Shown: positions 25,324 to 33,250 of the stretch, piece after piece
Layout of the letters: every line of letters starts with the position of its first letter
Numbering within the stretch: the stretch's first letter is position 1
Source: Hyphococcus sp.
GTDB lineage: Bacteria; Pseudomonadota; Alphaproteobacteria; Caulobacterales; Parvularculaceae
Direction of reading: 5' to 3'
Assembly: GCA_021776375.1 (NCBI GenBank)
Contig: JAJFGA010000025.1
Location: 1-42,154, forward strand
Length of the DNA: 42,154 nt
The notes under the pieces: generated by a model
Database searches by the model: none
Seen by the model: the letters and a program-made list of their open reading frames with translations, nothing else
What the model was told of the DNA's origin: nothing
Made by a program: the position numbers and the translations under genes

Positions 25324-26034
25324 ATGAAACGCCGTGAAGTCTTGGCGTTAATTATCTTTTTTGCAATGACGACGGCGGCTTTGACGCCGACGGCGTACCG
25401 TCTTGGCGTCACCCATGGGAGCGCTTTTGCCGCCATTGCGCCGGTTACGCGCCCAATTCTGTCCGAAAATGGCGCCCTAGCACCCTCCCCTGGACCAATC
25501 GCGGCGCGCCGCCTGACGGCCGAGGACTGCTCTAATCTGGGACAACCGGGGAGCATTGCTCGCCCGGGCATGGAAATTGACTGCCTGCCGGCGTCCGGCG
25601 CCCATGCAGCGCCCGCCTTTGCTGCCGCGCCACCACATAATTCAGGAACCCGTGCGGGGGCGAAGCCTGGGAATTTGACCACCGCCATGGTCTCGGCCAT
25701 CACCGAAGGCGGCGCACCCAGCGCAGCCACCGCAACGGCTGAACCGCGCGCAAGCGTTCTCGGCTCGCCGATAGGCCTGGCGCTGGCGCCGGACGGCAAG
25801 CCTGGCGAGCCGGGGGTTTTCCCCGGTGGCGGACTTCCCGGCTCTTTCATTCCCGTGGGCCTTGCGCCACAGGTCCCGCCGCCTGGAAATGTCCCTCCCG
25901 GAGAGGACCCGACTGGCGATCCGCCCGATGACCCGTTTGAAGATCTGCCAGATCTGGTGGTGCCGCTCCCCGCTGGTTTTCCCCTGATGCTGACCGGCCT
26001 GATCGGACTTTTCGCCGCCTTGCGTAAAAAATAG
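25324..26034 (+). CDS. Pro/Gly-rich exported protein with VPLPA-CTERM sorting signal
   Basis: About 236 residues from the ATG at 25324 (a GTG at 25315 is in frame). The N-terminus is a signal or anchor (MKRREVLALIIFFAMTTAAL). There is no compact domain. Residues 30-150 are Ala/Pro/Ser-rich with two Cys (EDCSNL, IDCLP), and 155-210 is a Gly/Pro/Asp stalk (PGEPGVFPGGGLPG, PPPGNVPPGEDPTGDPPDD). The C-terminus VVPLPAGFPLMLTGLIGLF followed by ALRKK is a good VPLPA-CTERM signal, which is the main evidence that this frame is real; a long frame on the opposite strand has no such feature. It is probably a surface protein processed by an exosortase coded elsewhere. It is divergent from rimP. Confidence 0.78.
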   Translation: MKRREVLALIIFFAMTTAALTPTAYRLGVTHGSAFAAIAPVTRPILSENGALAPSPGPIAARRLTAEDCSNLGQPGSIARPGMEIDCLPASGAHAAPAFAAAPPHNSGTRAGAKPGNLTTAMVSAITEGGAPSAATATAEPRASVLGSPIGLALAPDGKPGEPGVFPGGGLPGSFIPVGLAPQVPPPGNVPPGEDPTGDPPDDPFEDLPDLVVPLPAGFPLMLTGLIGLFAALRKK

Positions 26035-26136
26035 CCGGCAACCTTCTCAATTGGCGCCAATTTTATGGCTTTTACCGCCCCGATGGGTCAAAATCGGAGC
26101 TGGGGTGAATTGTCGCCGTCGCGAGGGGTGGGCTTC

Positions 26137-26634
26137 ATGGGACGTTTTTTGGCTTTTCTTTTAGGCATCGCCGGAGCGTTGATCGGCGCTCAGGCGCCGG
26201 GTTTTACCCTGCAATATATGCAAAGCCTGCAAGGGCGCGTGGATGAGCTGACCACGATTGTCAGCGCCTATGACGCCGATATGGCCGACCATGGCTACAC
26301 CCGCGAGGCGGCGTTAAGCGAATGCAGCGATTCTGAGGACCTGCTCAAAGCAATGTGCGGGAGCTATGATGCGTCCGTTGATCGCCTTGATGGCCTCAAA
26401 CAGCATCTCGCCATGCTGGAGGCCGCAAACGATTATGTGCGCCCGCTCCTGGTGGCGCGCCATCTTGATCGTACGGTCGCGAAATCCGTCTACAAACAAT
26501 TTGAGCCGGCGGTCCCGGCCACCATCCATGGCGCCGTCTATGCTGGCGGCGGCTTCGCGGTTTTGTGGGGCGCGGCGTCCTTCCTGTTCGGCGTCATCGG
26601 CGCCATGTTCGGCGGCGGACGGCGATACGCCTGA
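26137..26634 (+). CDS. DUF2937 family membrane protein
   Basis: About 165 residues from the ATG at 26137, chosen because GAGGGG lies 8-10 bases upstream and the product then starts with a membrane helix (MGRFLAFLLGIAGALIGAQA). A 24-residue longer form from 26065 is not needed. The middle (about 30-125) is helical and soluble, with LQGRVDELTTIVSAYDADMA and the TREEAL-like TREAALSE segment; a Gly-rich membrane helix closes the protein (GGGFAVLWGAASFLFGVIGA). The layout and the ExRVDEL/YDADM blocks match DUF2937 proteins, predicted inner-membrane proteins of unknown function in proteobacteria. Downstream is a glycosyltransferase gene on the same strand. Confidence 0.72.
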   Translation: MGRFLAFLLGIAGALIGAQAPGFTLQYMQSLQGRVDELTTIVSAYDADMADHGYTREAALSECSDSEDLLKAMCGSYDASVDRLDGLKQHLAMLEAANDYVRPLLVARHLDRTVAKSVYKQFEPAVPATIHGAVYAGGGFAVLWGAASFLFGVIGAMFGGGRRYA

Positions 26635-26721
26635 CCGGCGCTCACAAAACGGCGTGATTTTTGTAAACGGGTCTCATCGGCGCATCGCATTCGGCGCCAA
26701 GTCAGGTTAGACCGCGCTTCC

Positions 26722-27720
26722 ATGGACACGCACTCAGATAACGCTCCCGGTATCAACATCGGCATCGTCATTATTGGCCGCAATGAAGGCGCGCGGCTGA
26801 TCGCCTGCCTGAAATCGGCGTCCGGCGCAGGCCGCAGCCTTGTTTATGTGGATTCCGGCTCCACCGATGGCAGCGCCGATGCGGCGCGCGCGCTGGGCGC
26901 GGATGTGGTCGCGCTGGATATGGATGCGCCGTTCACCGCCGCGCGGGCGCGCAACGCCGGTGCGCGACGGCTTGAGGCGCTCGGCGCACCGGCGCTGATC
27001 CAGTTTGTCGATGGCGATTGCGAAATTACCCCGGGTTGGATTGACGCCGCCACGGCTTTCCTCAACGCCAACCCGGAAGTCGCCGCTGTCTGCGGCCGGC
27101 GGCGCGAAAAGTTCCCGGAACGGACGATTTATAACCGGCTTGTGGATCGCGAATGGGCGACCCCGGTTGGCGAAACGCAAGCCTGCGGCGGCGATGTCTT
27201 GATGCGCTCGAGCGCGCTCGCTGACGCTGGCGGATATCGCGACGGGCTGATCGCCGGAGAAGAGCCGGAGCTGTGCGTGCGTCTGCGCAGGAGGGGGTGG
27301 AAAATTTACCGGCTGGATGCGGAAATGACGGCGCACGACATCGCCATGACAACGCTCGGACAATGGCTGAAGCGCGCGAGACGGGCAGGCCACGCATTTG
27401 CGGAAGTCTCCCAACTTCATCGCGGCGAGCCGGAACAGATATGGACGCGCGAGACTTTGCGGGCGTATTTCTGGGCCGGGCTCGGCCTTACAGGATTGCT
27501 TGGCGGCGCGTTTGTTCACCCCGCGCTGTTTTTCACTCTCCTCGCCTACCCGCTGCAACTCGCCCGCATGGCGCTGCGTGATAAGCCCGTCACCATCGAT
27601 AGCTGGGCGCATGCCGCCCTCATCATGGCGCAAAAACCATGGGAGGTTGCTGGTGCAATGCAGTTTTGGCTGGGGCGTCTCAGCGGCAAAAGCGGGAAGC
27701 TTATTGAGTATAAAAAATAG
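26722..27720 (+). CDS. Family 2 glycosyltransferase, membrane associated
   Basis: 332 residues. The GT-A domain starts with INIGIVIIGRNEGARLIACL, continues with VDSGSTDGSAD (43-53), the AARARNAGARR segment and the metal motif DGD (97-99) in FVDGDCEITPGW, and ends with GEEPELCVRLRRRGWKI, the ED-like acceptor/base region. One or two hydrophobic segments (about 255-285) follow, suggesting membrane attachment. GT2 enzymes move a sugar from a nucleotide-sugar to a lipid-linked or protein acceptor. Neither sugar nor acceptor can be read from sequence. It is convergent with the sulfotransferase gene (6 bp apart), and with the second GT2 gene forms a likely surface-glycan set. Confidence 0.9.
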   Translation: MDTHSDNAPGINIGIVIIGRNEGARLIACLKSASGAGRSLVYVDSGSTDGSADAARALGADVVALDMDAPFTAARARNAGARRLEALGAPALIQFVDGDCEITPGWIDAATAFLNANPEVAAVCGRRREKFPERTIYNRLVDREWATPVGETQACGGDVLMRSSALADAGGYRDGLIAGEEPELCVRLRRRGWKIYRLDAEMTAHDIAMTTLGQWLKRARRAGHAFAEVSQLHRGEPEQIWTRETLRAYFWAGLGLTGLLGGAFVHPALFFTLLAYPLQLARMALRDKPVTIDSWAHAALIMAQKPWEVAGAMQFWLGRLSGKSGKLIEYKK

Positions 27721-27726
27721 CCTCAG

Positions 27727-28623
27727 TCAGCTGCGCGACGTCCAGTCCAACGACTTCGCGCAAACCGTTTCCTTAAAATTGGCGCAGGAGAGATCGGCGC
27801 CGAGCAATCCGCCCAGCTGTTGCAAATCCTGATCAAAAATTTCGGAAAGCTCGCTTTGTTTCGCCGCCGACAGGGACGGGCGCGTCCGCATTTGCAACCG
27901 CGCCTTGACCCAGTCGCGAAGGCGCTTTGGGGCCAAGGCCCGACGCAAAGCCGTCGCCGGCGCGCTCTCAACCAACAAATCATAAAACGCAAAACGTTTG
28001 ATACGCTCGCGCGAGACATTTTGGGCGCCGAGATCATCGCGCCATGAAACCTTGTCCATGTGACCTAAAAAGCGCGCGACACGACTAAGCTCATCATCGG
28101 GCGCGATGTTCATCCGCTCAAGGAAGACCGGCAAAATATGCTCTTTGCCATACCGTTCGATATAGGGCGCCAGCTGCCGGTAATATTGGCCATAGGCGAC
28201 ATAAGCGGTTTCTAAATTTGCAACATCATCGATGTTTCCGGCCACACCTTCCATTGTCCAGTCATGGATATAATGCGAGACCAGACGGTCTATCGGATGG
28301 CGCATAAGATAGATCAGTTTTGCATTCGGCGCGGCGGCGATAAGACGTTCAACCGTTCGCGGGTGGGTGGGTTGTTTGGTGTAGTGGGTGCTGGCCTCGC
28401 CTTTGAGATCGCCAGCCTGCGCACCCTCAAACAGGGCGGAATACCAATCGTCCCCGAGCGCAAAAATCTCATCATCGCTGAAGAAGTTCGGCTCCTTCGG
28501 CGTCGTCATGAAAATTCCCGGCTGCTCGGCAAGTTGCGCCTGCAGCGTCGAGGTGCCGCATTTCATCGCGCCGATGATGATGAAATCAGGCATCGTCCCG
28601 TTTGTGGGGGATGGCGCGCTCAT
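27727..28623 (-). CDS. PAPS-dependent sulfotransferase domain protein
   Basis: 298 residues. The 5'-phosphosulfate loop IIGAMKCGTSTL (16-27) and the 3'-phosphate motif LIYLMRHPIDRLVSHYIH (103-120) with Arg108 and Ser116 are the two defining motifs of sulfotransferases that use PAPS. KEPNFFSDD (43-51) and GEASTHYTKQP (75-85) match the heparan-sulfate N-deacetylase/sulfotransferase-like group. The product probably sulfates a sugar on a cell-surface glycan. Its ATG overlaps the stop of the upstream GT2 gene by 4 bp (ATGA), so the two are translationally coupled and likely act on the same molecule. Confidence 0.92.
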   Translation of the reverse strand: MSAPSPTNGTMPDFIIIGAMKCGTSTLQAQLAEQPGIFMTTPKEPNFFSDDEIFALGDDWYSALFEGAQAGDLKGEASTHYTKQPTHPRTVERLIAAAPNAKLIYLMRHPIDRLVSHYIHDWTMEGVAGNIDDVANLETAYVAYGQYYRQLAPYIERYGKEHILPVFLERMNIAPDDELSRVARFLGHMDKVSWRDDLGAQNVSRERIKRFAFYDLLVESAPATALRRALAPKRLRDWVKARLQMRTRPSLSAAKQSELSEIFDQDLQQLGGLLGADLSCANFKETVCAKSLDWTSRS

Positions 28624-29651
28624 TCGGCCGCCGCCTTGGCTGCTTTTGGAGCGGGGGTAAGCAGCGCTTTATTCTCGCCCAAGGGGTTGAGCCCGTTGGT
28701 CCAGATATCCCTCGCCTGATTTTTACAGGCCCGCCGCAGCGGCTTGCCGATCAGCGGACGTATGCGCGCAATCAGGCGGCCAATAAGCCACATGAGATTT
28801 GCGGTGAGAGGCCCCAGCGGACCATAAAGCTTACGAAAATAGCGCGTGCGCGATGCATAATAATAGGCCGGCGGGCGGGCGCCCCGCGCCATCGCCGCTT
28901 TGACCGGCGATGACCCGCCGCGCAGATGAACCACCCGCGCCGCCGGGTCATAGACCGTAGGGTAACCGGCTTTCGCGATGCTGTTGCAATAATCGGCGTC
29001 TTCGAAATACATGAAGAACCCTTCATCCATCGGCCCGGCGGCGTCCACGGCCGCGCGGCGCAGCAAGATGCAGGCAAAGCTCGCCCAGTCGCATTCCATC
29101 GGCGTATCCGAGACCGGCAACGCCACCGCAAAACGACCCAGAAGCCGTGACAAGTGTCGTGAAGAGGCGCTCTCCAACAATTCGCTCATGGGGCTGATAA
29201 ATTGAAAGCAACTTTGCTGTGCGGTTCCATCTTCATCTTCAAGCCGCGGAGCGATCGCGCCAGCTTGCGGATGGCGCGCCGCCGCCGCCAACAGCCCGCC
29301 AAGCGCGCCGGCGCGCAGCAGCGTGTCGCTGTTCAACAGCAGATAGAAATCCGCATCAAGCGCCGCCAAACCGAGATTGTTGCCGCCGGAGAAGCCTGTA
29401 TTGGTCTTTGAACGGATCAGATTCGCACGATCGGCGATTGACGATGCGGCGAGCCACGCCTCAATCTTGTCAGCAGATCCGTCGCCAGAATGATTGTCAA
29501 CAACCGCGACCCGTCCATTCACCGCTTCAAGCTCTCCGGCGAGAGACGCCAAAGAGGCCAGTGTCAGCTCGGGCGTGCAATAATTGATGATCACAATGCC
29601 GACCCGCGCATGCGGCGGTTGCGGGATTTCAGGTACAGTTCGCTCTTGCAC
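28620..29651 (-). CDS. Family 2 glycosyltransferase (rhamnosyltransferase-like)
   Basis: 343 residues with a GTG start at 29651. The domain begins RVGIVIINYCTPELTLASL, then VDNHSGDGSAD (51-61), TNTGFSGGNNLGLAA, and the metal motif in LLLNSDTLL (Asp109). The acceptor-side block DEGFFMYFEDADYC near residue 210 and the VHLRGGSS segment are typical of WsbD/rhamnosyltransferase-type GT2 enzymes that build O-antigen or exopolysaccharide. The last 80 residues are basic and amphipathic. It is coupled by a 4-base overlap to the sulfotransferase gene. The sugar donor is unknown. Confidence 0.92.
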   Translation of the reverse strand: MQERTVPEIPQPPHARVGIVIINYCTPELTLASLASLAGELEAVNGRVAVVDNHSGDGSADKIEAWLAASSIADRANLIRSKTNTGFSGGNNLGLAALDADFYLLLNSDTLLRAGALGGLLAAAARHPQAGAIAPRLEDEDGTAQQSCFQFISPMSELLESASSRHLSRLLGRFAVALPVSDTPMECDWASFACILLRRAAVDAAGPMDEGFFMYFEDADYCNSIAKAGYPTVYDPAARVVHLRGGSSPVKAAMARGARPPAYYYASRTRYFRKLYGPLGPLTANLMWLIGRLIARIRPLIGKPLRRACKNQARDIWTNGLNPLGENKALLTPAPKAAKAAAE

Positions 29652-29811
29652 AGTTTACGTCTACCAATCCTCGCCCCGGGGCAGGGCGCTCTATCCCCGA
29701 GGGGTTAGCGCGATCCGGAGGCGATGAAAATCGGGTGCATGAGGTTCGGTCAGTCTTTTTTTCGCAGAGAGCCGGCGAGCCGCCTATGCGCGATGTCACA
29801 TCCGGCCAACG

Positions 29812-30201
29812 TCAAAAAGCGCGGATCGTCTTATCGGTGAGGTCGGCGACTTTCCCGTCATTATCATCGCCTGACGCACACTCCGGTGACACGCTCAAAA
29901 TAACCTCATCGAGCTTTCGCTTCTGACTTTCAGTAATATTGAAACGTACACCATGAGATTTAACGCCGAACCGCCTGACCACGGTGCCGGTCCACACGCC
30001 ATGGCCTGTAAGGTGGAAACCGTATTGACGCCCAATATCAAGGAGCGGGAAAACCGACACCGCCGCACCATCACGCGACAGGTTGTCGACCATGCCAAAC
30101 GCAATTTTTTGTCCGTCGCTGACCACATCAACCGACAGTTTGATGTCAAACCGTCGGCTTTGCCGACGTTCGACAAATTTCGCCTGTGCTGGTGTCGTCA
30201 T
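29812..30201 (-). CDS. PilZ domain protein, copy A
   Basis: 129 residues. The c-di-GMP-binding signature is present: the arginine motif ERRQSRRFD (11-19) and the DNLSRDGAAV loop (39-48, matching [D/N]xSxxG), followed by beta strands and RRFGVKSHGVRF (76-87). A single-domain PilZ protein usually acts as a c-di-GMP receptor that binds a partner controlling motility or polysaccharide export. It is a close paralogue of the next gene upstream: the two align without gaps over 129 residues with 81 identities by my hand count. It lies downstream of copy B on the same strand with a 157-bp gap, and upstream of the GT2-sulfotransferase pair, which it might help regulate. Confidence 0.9.
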   Translation of the reverse strand: MTTPAQAKFVERRQSRRFDIKLSVDVVSDGQKIAFGMVDNLSRDGAAVSVFPLLDIGRQYGFHLTGHGVWTGTVVRRFGVKSHGVRFNITESQKRKLDEVILSVSPECASGDDNDGKVADLTDKTIRAF

Positions 30202-30358
30202 TCCTAAAACCCCCTTAACAAGACATATTTCGCCTCTGTGTCGAGAAAATTCATCCTATGCGGGAATTTTGCTCCCCAAACACCAATGAAAAGTAAACAC
30301 CGATCCGAAGCTTGGACCGGAGGCGATGAGAAATCGGCAAGGTCGAGGACGACAATCG

Positions 30359-30748
30359 TCAAAAAGCGCGGATCGTTGGGTCCCGGAGGACGGCGAGGGC
30401 CGTATCTTTATCGTCATATGAGGCCATATCAGGCGACAGTATTCGAATAATCTCGTCCAGCTTTCGCTTGTCGCTTTCACCAATATGAAAACGAATGCCG
30501 TGTGATTTGACGCCGAACCGCCGGACAACGGCGCCGGCCCACGCGCCATACCCTCGCAAGTGGAAAGAGTATGTGCGTCCAATATCAAGCAGCGGGAAAA
30601 CCGACACCGCCGCGCCGCCGCGCGACAGGTTTTCCAGCATGCCAAACGCAAGCCGGCGCCCATCGCTGGCGACATCGACGGGCAACGCGATGACAAAACG
30701 GCGATCTTTTCTACAGTCGTCGGGTAGAGTCTTTACGTGTGCAGACAT
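30359..30748 (-). CDS. PilZ domain protein, copy B
   Basis: 129 residues, paralogue of copy A. The arginine motif is CRKDRRFVI (12-20): the first of the paired arginines in copy A is Cys here, while Arg13, Arg16 and Arg17 remain. The second motif is ENLSRGGAAV (39-48). The block AAVSVFPLLDIGR (46-58) and RRFGVKSHG (76-84) are identical in both copies. A strong ribosome site (GGGGAG) lies 8 bases before the ATG. Loss of one Arg may change affinity for c-di-GMP, an inference. The downstream flanks of both genes share the words GGAGGCGATGA and AATCGG, showing that the duplication took in more than the coding part. Confidence 0.88.
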   Translation of the reverse strand: MSAHVKTLPDDCRKDRRFVIALPVDVASDGRRLAFGMLENLSRGGAAVSVFPLLDIGRTYSFHLRGYGAWAGAVVRRFGVKSHGIRFHIGESDKRKLDEIIRILSPDMASYDDKDTALAVLRDPTIRAF

Positions 30749-31058
30749 TTCTATTTCTCCCCAAATAGATGGTATGCAGTTATTTGAACTCTATAGTTCT
30801 ATGTATGCTTATATTTATTCCCAACAAAAATTAGCGTAAGTACAATGCCGTCGATAAATTTCGCAGCATATGATAAGACCGTGGCAAGCATTGAGTATTC
30901 ATGAAGCATAGTTGGCAGAGAATGACCCAAAAACTCTAGTGGTAGCAGTCAATCGTGGATTGAGTTGGCAGAAGTCCGCAAATAGAACGTCAGATCCGCG
31001 ACATGTGCGCACAGGGCAACAAACTATGACCGAACCGCACGCCAACAGCCCAAACATT
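30749..31058. other. 310-bp AT-rich intergenic region, no gene seen
   Basis: This stretch separates the PilZ pair from the CE15-like esterase gene, both on the minus strand. It is clearly lower in G+C than its surroundings. No frame has coding character. A small inverted repeat GAACT-CTAT-AGTTC lies at 30786-30799, about 40 bp before the PilZ copy B start, and could be a binding site. The promoter of the PilZ pair should be here but no strong -35/-10 pair is evident. Confidence 0.5.
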
Positions 31059-32327
31059 CTATTTCTTTAAGAAATGCGCATCCATAAAGTCTAAAAACGC
31101 CGGCCAGTCTTCTTTGACAACGCCATGAGTGCCGGGGCGGATCCAGTAGGCGAGATTTGCACCGGGCGCCCAGACGTCGAGGCGGTTCTGGTCAAGCCCT
31201 TGCGCTCCATAGAGCTTATAGACCGGGTCGGCGCCCAATGCGGCGCGAAACGCCCCGTTCGGATCGGACCAGACATCGCGCCGCGCATTGCCAAGCAGAA
31301 CCGGGCGCGGCGCAATCAGCGCCAGCAGCTGGTGCTGGTCAACCGGCATCGCCCCCTCAGCGTTCGCATAGCTTTCGTAAGCCTTTGCAAACCAGTGCGG
31401 GAACGCATCAATGATCGCCTTAACGCTCTCGCCTTTCTTTTGCCGGTTGAGCGAGGCGCCGCCAGTGCCCGACTGATGCGATATCACACCAGTGATACGA
31501 TCATCAAAAGCGGCAGCGAGAAGCGCTGATTTTCCGTATCGCGAATGGCCCCAGGAAATATAATCACGAGGCGCGTCTGCGTCTTGTTCGAGCGCGTCGA
31601 TCATAAGCGAATAGCCCCATGCCCAGGCGGCGATCGCGCCCCAGCGCTGCTTTCCCGGCGCGCGCCCCTTAGACAATTCTTTCAGCGCCGCCAGCCCCTT
31701 TTCTTTCCTGTCCGGGGCGAACTCGCTTGGAAAAATCGTCGCCACCGCATAGCCGCGCGCCAGGATCGTCTCCGTCGGCGGCGTCGCAATATAACGCCCG
31801 AAGACATAAGTCATCGCCCCTGTCGCCGGACCGCCGCCGCATCCGCCTGCGTCTTCAGGGCGATAGATCGCCGGGTGCGGAAGGGTGTCCCAGCGCGGGC
31901 AGAAGGTCTGTATAAGAATGACCGGCGCATTCGGGGCGCCCGCTGGCGTGACCACGTCCATGTAGAAAATTTTCGTTTCGCTGGTCGCCTCGCCAAAATG
32001 CAATTGCGCGCGCAACTTATATTCTTCAAGCCGGCCGCCGCCGAAAGCATTCTCGTCAAGCACTTTTCGGTCCAGAACCGCTAATTTGTAGCTGTCAGGA
32101 AAATAGCCGTAGATATTTGCCTGTAACGCATCCTTGAGCGCCGGACGCCGCCGCTCCGTCCAGTCTTCGAGGCTGGAGATCTGCCCTTGAGACCCGAACC
32201 CGCCAAGCACTTCGGGCTGCGCCGCCGGACCGTCAGGTTTTAAGTCCGCCCAGGCAAGGGTCAGCTTTGAGCATGAGCCTACGCCCAGCGCGGCGATCAC
32301 AACAACCAGCAGCGGCCATCTATTCAT
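31059..32327 (-). CDS. CE15-like glucuronoyl esterase lipoprotein
   Basis: 422 residues. The signal peptide ends GVGSC (Cys19), so it is probably a lipoprotein. The alpha/beta-hydrolase domain has the CE15 signature: nucleophile Ser262 followed by Arg263 in SWGHSRYGKSALLAAAFDDR, then VISHQSGTGGASL, the HQLLALIAPRPVLL block (332-345) and catalytic His401 in GTHGVVKEDW. The loop HSRYGK corresponds to GCSRNGK in fungal CE15 and GHSRxGK in bacterial ones. CE15 esterases cut the ester between lignin alcohols and glucuronic acid on xylan; bacterial members vary in substrate. AGGAG lies 6 bases before the ATG. No xylan-degradation genes are in view. It sits downstream of trmB. Confidence 0.84.
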   Translation of the reverse strand: MNRWPLLVVVIAALGVGSCSKLTLAWADLKPDGPAAQPEVLGGFGSQGQISSLEDWTERRRPALKDALQANIYGYFPDSYKLAVLDRKVLDENAFGGGRLEEYKLRAQLHFGEATSETKIFYMDVVTPAGAPNAPVILIQTFCPRWDTLPHPAIYRPEDAGGCGGGPATGAMTYVFGRYIATPPTETILARGYAVATIFPSEFAPDRKEKGLAALKELSKGRAPGKQRWGAIAAWAWGYSLMIDALEQDADAPRDYISWGHSRYGKSALLAAAFDDRITGVISHQSGTGGASLNRQKKGESVKAIIDAFPHWFAKAYESYANAEGAMPVDQHQLLALIAPRPVLLGNARRDVWSDPNGAFRAALGADPVYKLYGAQGLDQNRLDVWAPGANLAYWIRPGTHGVVKEDWPAFLDFMDAHFLKK

Positions 32328-32395
32328 AATTTGCTCCTGCTGTTATCTGCGGACACTTCAGAAAATGTGCAAGTCACAACCGGGTCAAGCGGCGC

Positions 32396-33082
32396 TCATT
32401 TGCGATGAAATATGAGATAGGCTGGGCGCCGCCCTTCGCGAATGGCCTTTGCCTCATAGCGGGTTTGCGGCCAGTCCGCCGGGCGCTCGCGCCAGTCTGC
32501 GGGTCGTTCCGCAGTCCATTCAAACGCTGGCGCTCCTTGCGCATGCATCAGCGTCCAGCGGACATAGTCGGCAATGTCCGAGGCGACGCGCAACTGCCCG
32601 CCCGGCGCCAACAGGCGAGCGGCCTCACAGAAAAACCACGGGCTGATCATCCGGCGTTTGTGATGGCGCTTTTTCGGCCATGGGTCCGGGTGCAATACGA
32701 ACAAGCGCTGCAGAGATCCGTCCGGCAGCGCCTCGATCAATGGCCGCGCATCGCCAAAATGGATGCGGATATTGTCCAAGCCCTCCGCGTCGATCGCCGT
32801 CACCAGCTTGGCGACGCCGTTGATGAACGGCTCAGCGCCGATAAAGCCGATATTGGGATGTTGCGCAGCCTGCCATGCGAGATGCTCGCCGCCGCCAAAT
32901 CCGACTTCCAGCCATAACTCATCCGCCTGCGGAAAGATCGCCGCCGGGTCAATCGGCCCCGCTTCCGGGTCCGGCGCGGCAACACGCGGCAAAACCGTCT
33001 CCATCAGCTGCGCCTGACGCGTGGTCAGCGGCTTGTCCTGGCGGCGGCCATAGATCTGTGGAATGTAACCTTGCTCACTCAT
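32396..33082 (-). CDS. trmB: tRNA (guanine-N7-)-methyltransferase
   Basis: 228 residues. The SAM-binding motif is LWLEVGFGGGEHLAWQA (residues about 55-71), followed by FIGAEPFINGV and the substrate-side block FVLHPDPWPKKRHHKRRM, the TrmB signature. The enzyme methylates G46 in the variable loop of tRNAs. In many alphaproteobacteria trmB lies between metK and rimP; here it is separated from metK by a TTL-type gene and a small lipoprotein gene, and from rimP by about 7 kb of accessory genes. The start is the ATG at 33082. Confidence 0.97.
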   Translation of the reverse strand: MSEQGYIPQIYGRRQDKPLTTRQAQLMETVLPRVAAPDPEAGPIDPAAIFPQADELWLEVGFGGGEHLAWQAAQHPNIGFIGAEPFINGVAKLVTAIDAEGLDNIRIHFGDARPLIEALPDGSLQRLFVLHPDPWPKKRHHKRRMISPWFFCEAARLLAPGGQLRVASDIADYVRWTLMHAQGAPAFEWTAERPADWRERPADWPQTRYEAKAIREGRRPAYLIFHRK

Positions 33083-33250
33083 AAGCGGCTATATAGCGCA
33101 ACCAATGGAAAATGGTCATCGGTTTTTTCGCTGGCGTAAAAGTGACGTGGCCATAGCCGGATTGAGCCTCAAGTCACTTGCCACTGCAATTGTGGTGGTG
33201 TCATTGTCCCCGATCAGGGCAGATCAAACAGAGCGGCGCAGCAGTACGGC

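Noticed and set aside
25218-26060. 280-codon minus-strand Gly/Pro/Ser-rich frame
   Set aside because: The plus-strand frame over the same bases has a signal peptide and a VPLPA-CTERM tail, while this one is a compositional mirror of the Pro/Gly stalk.
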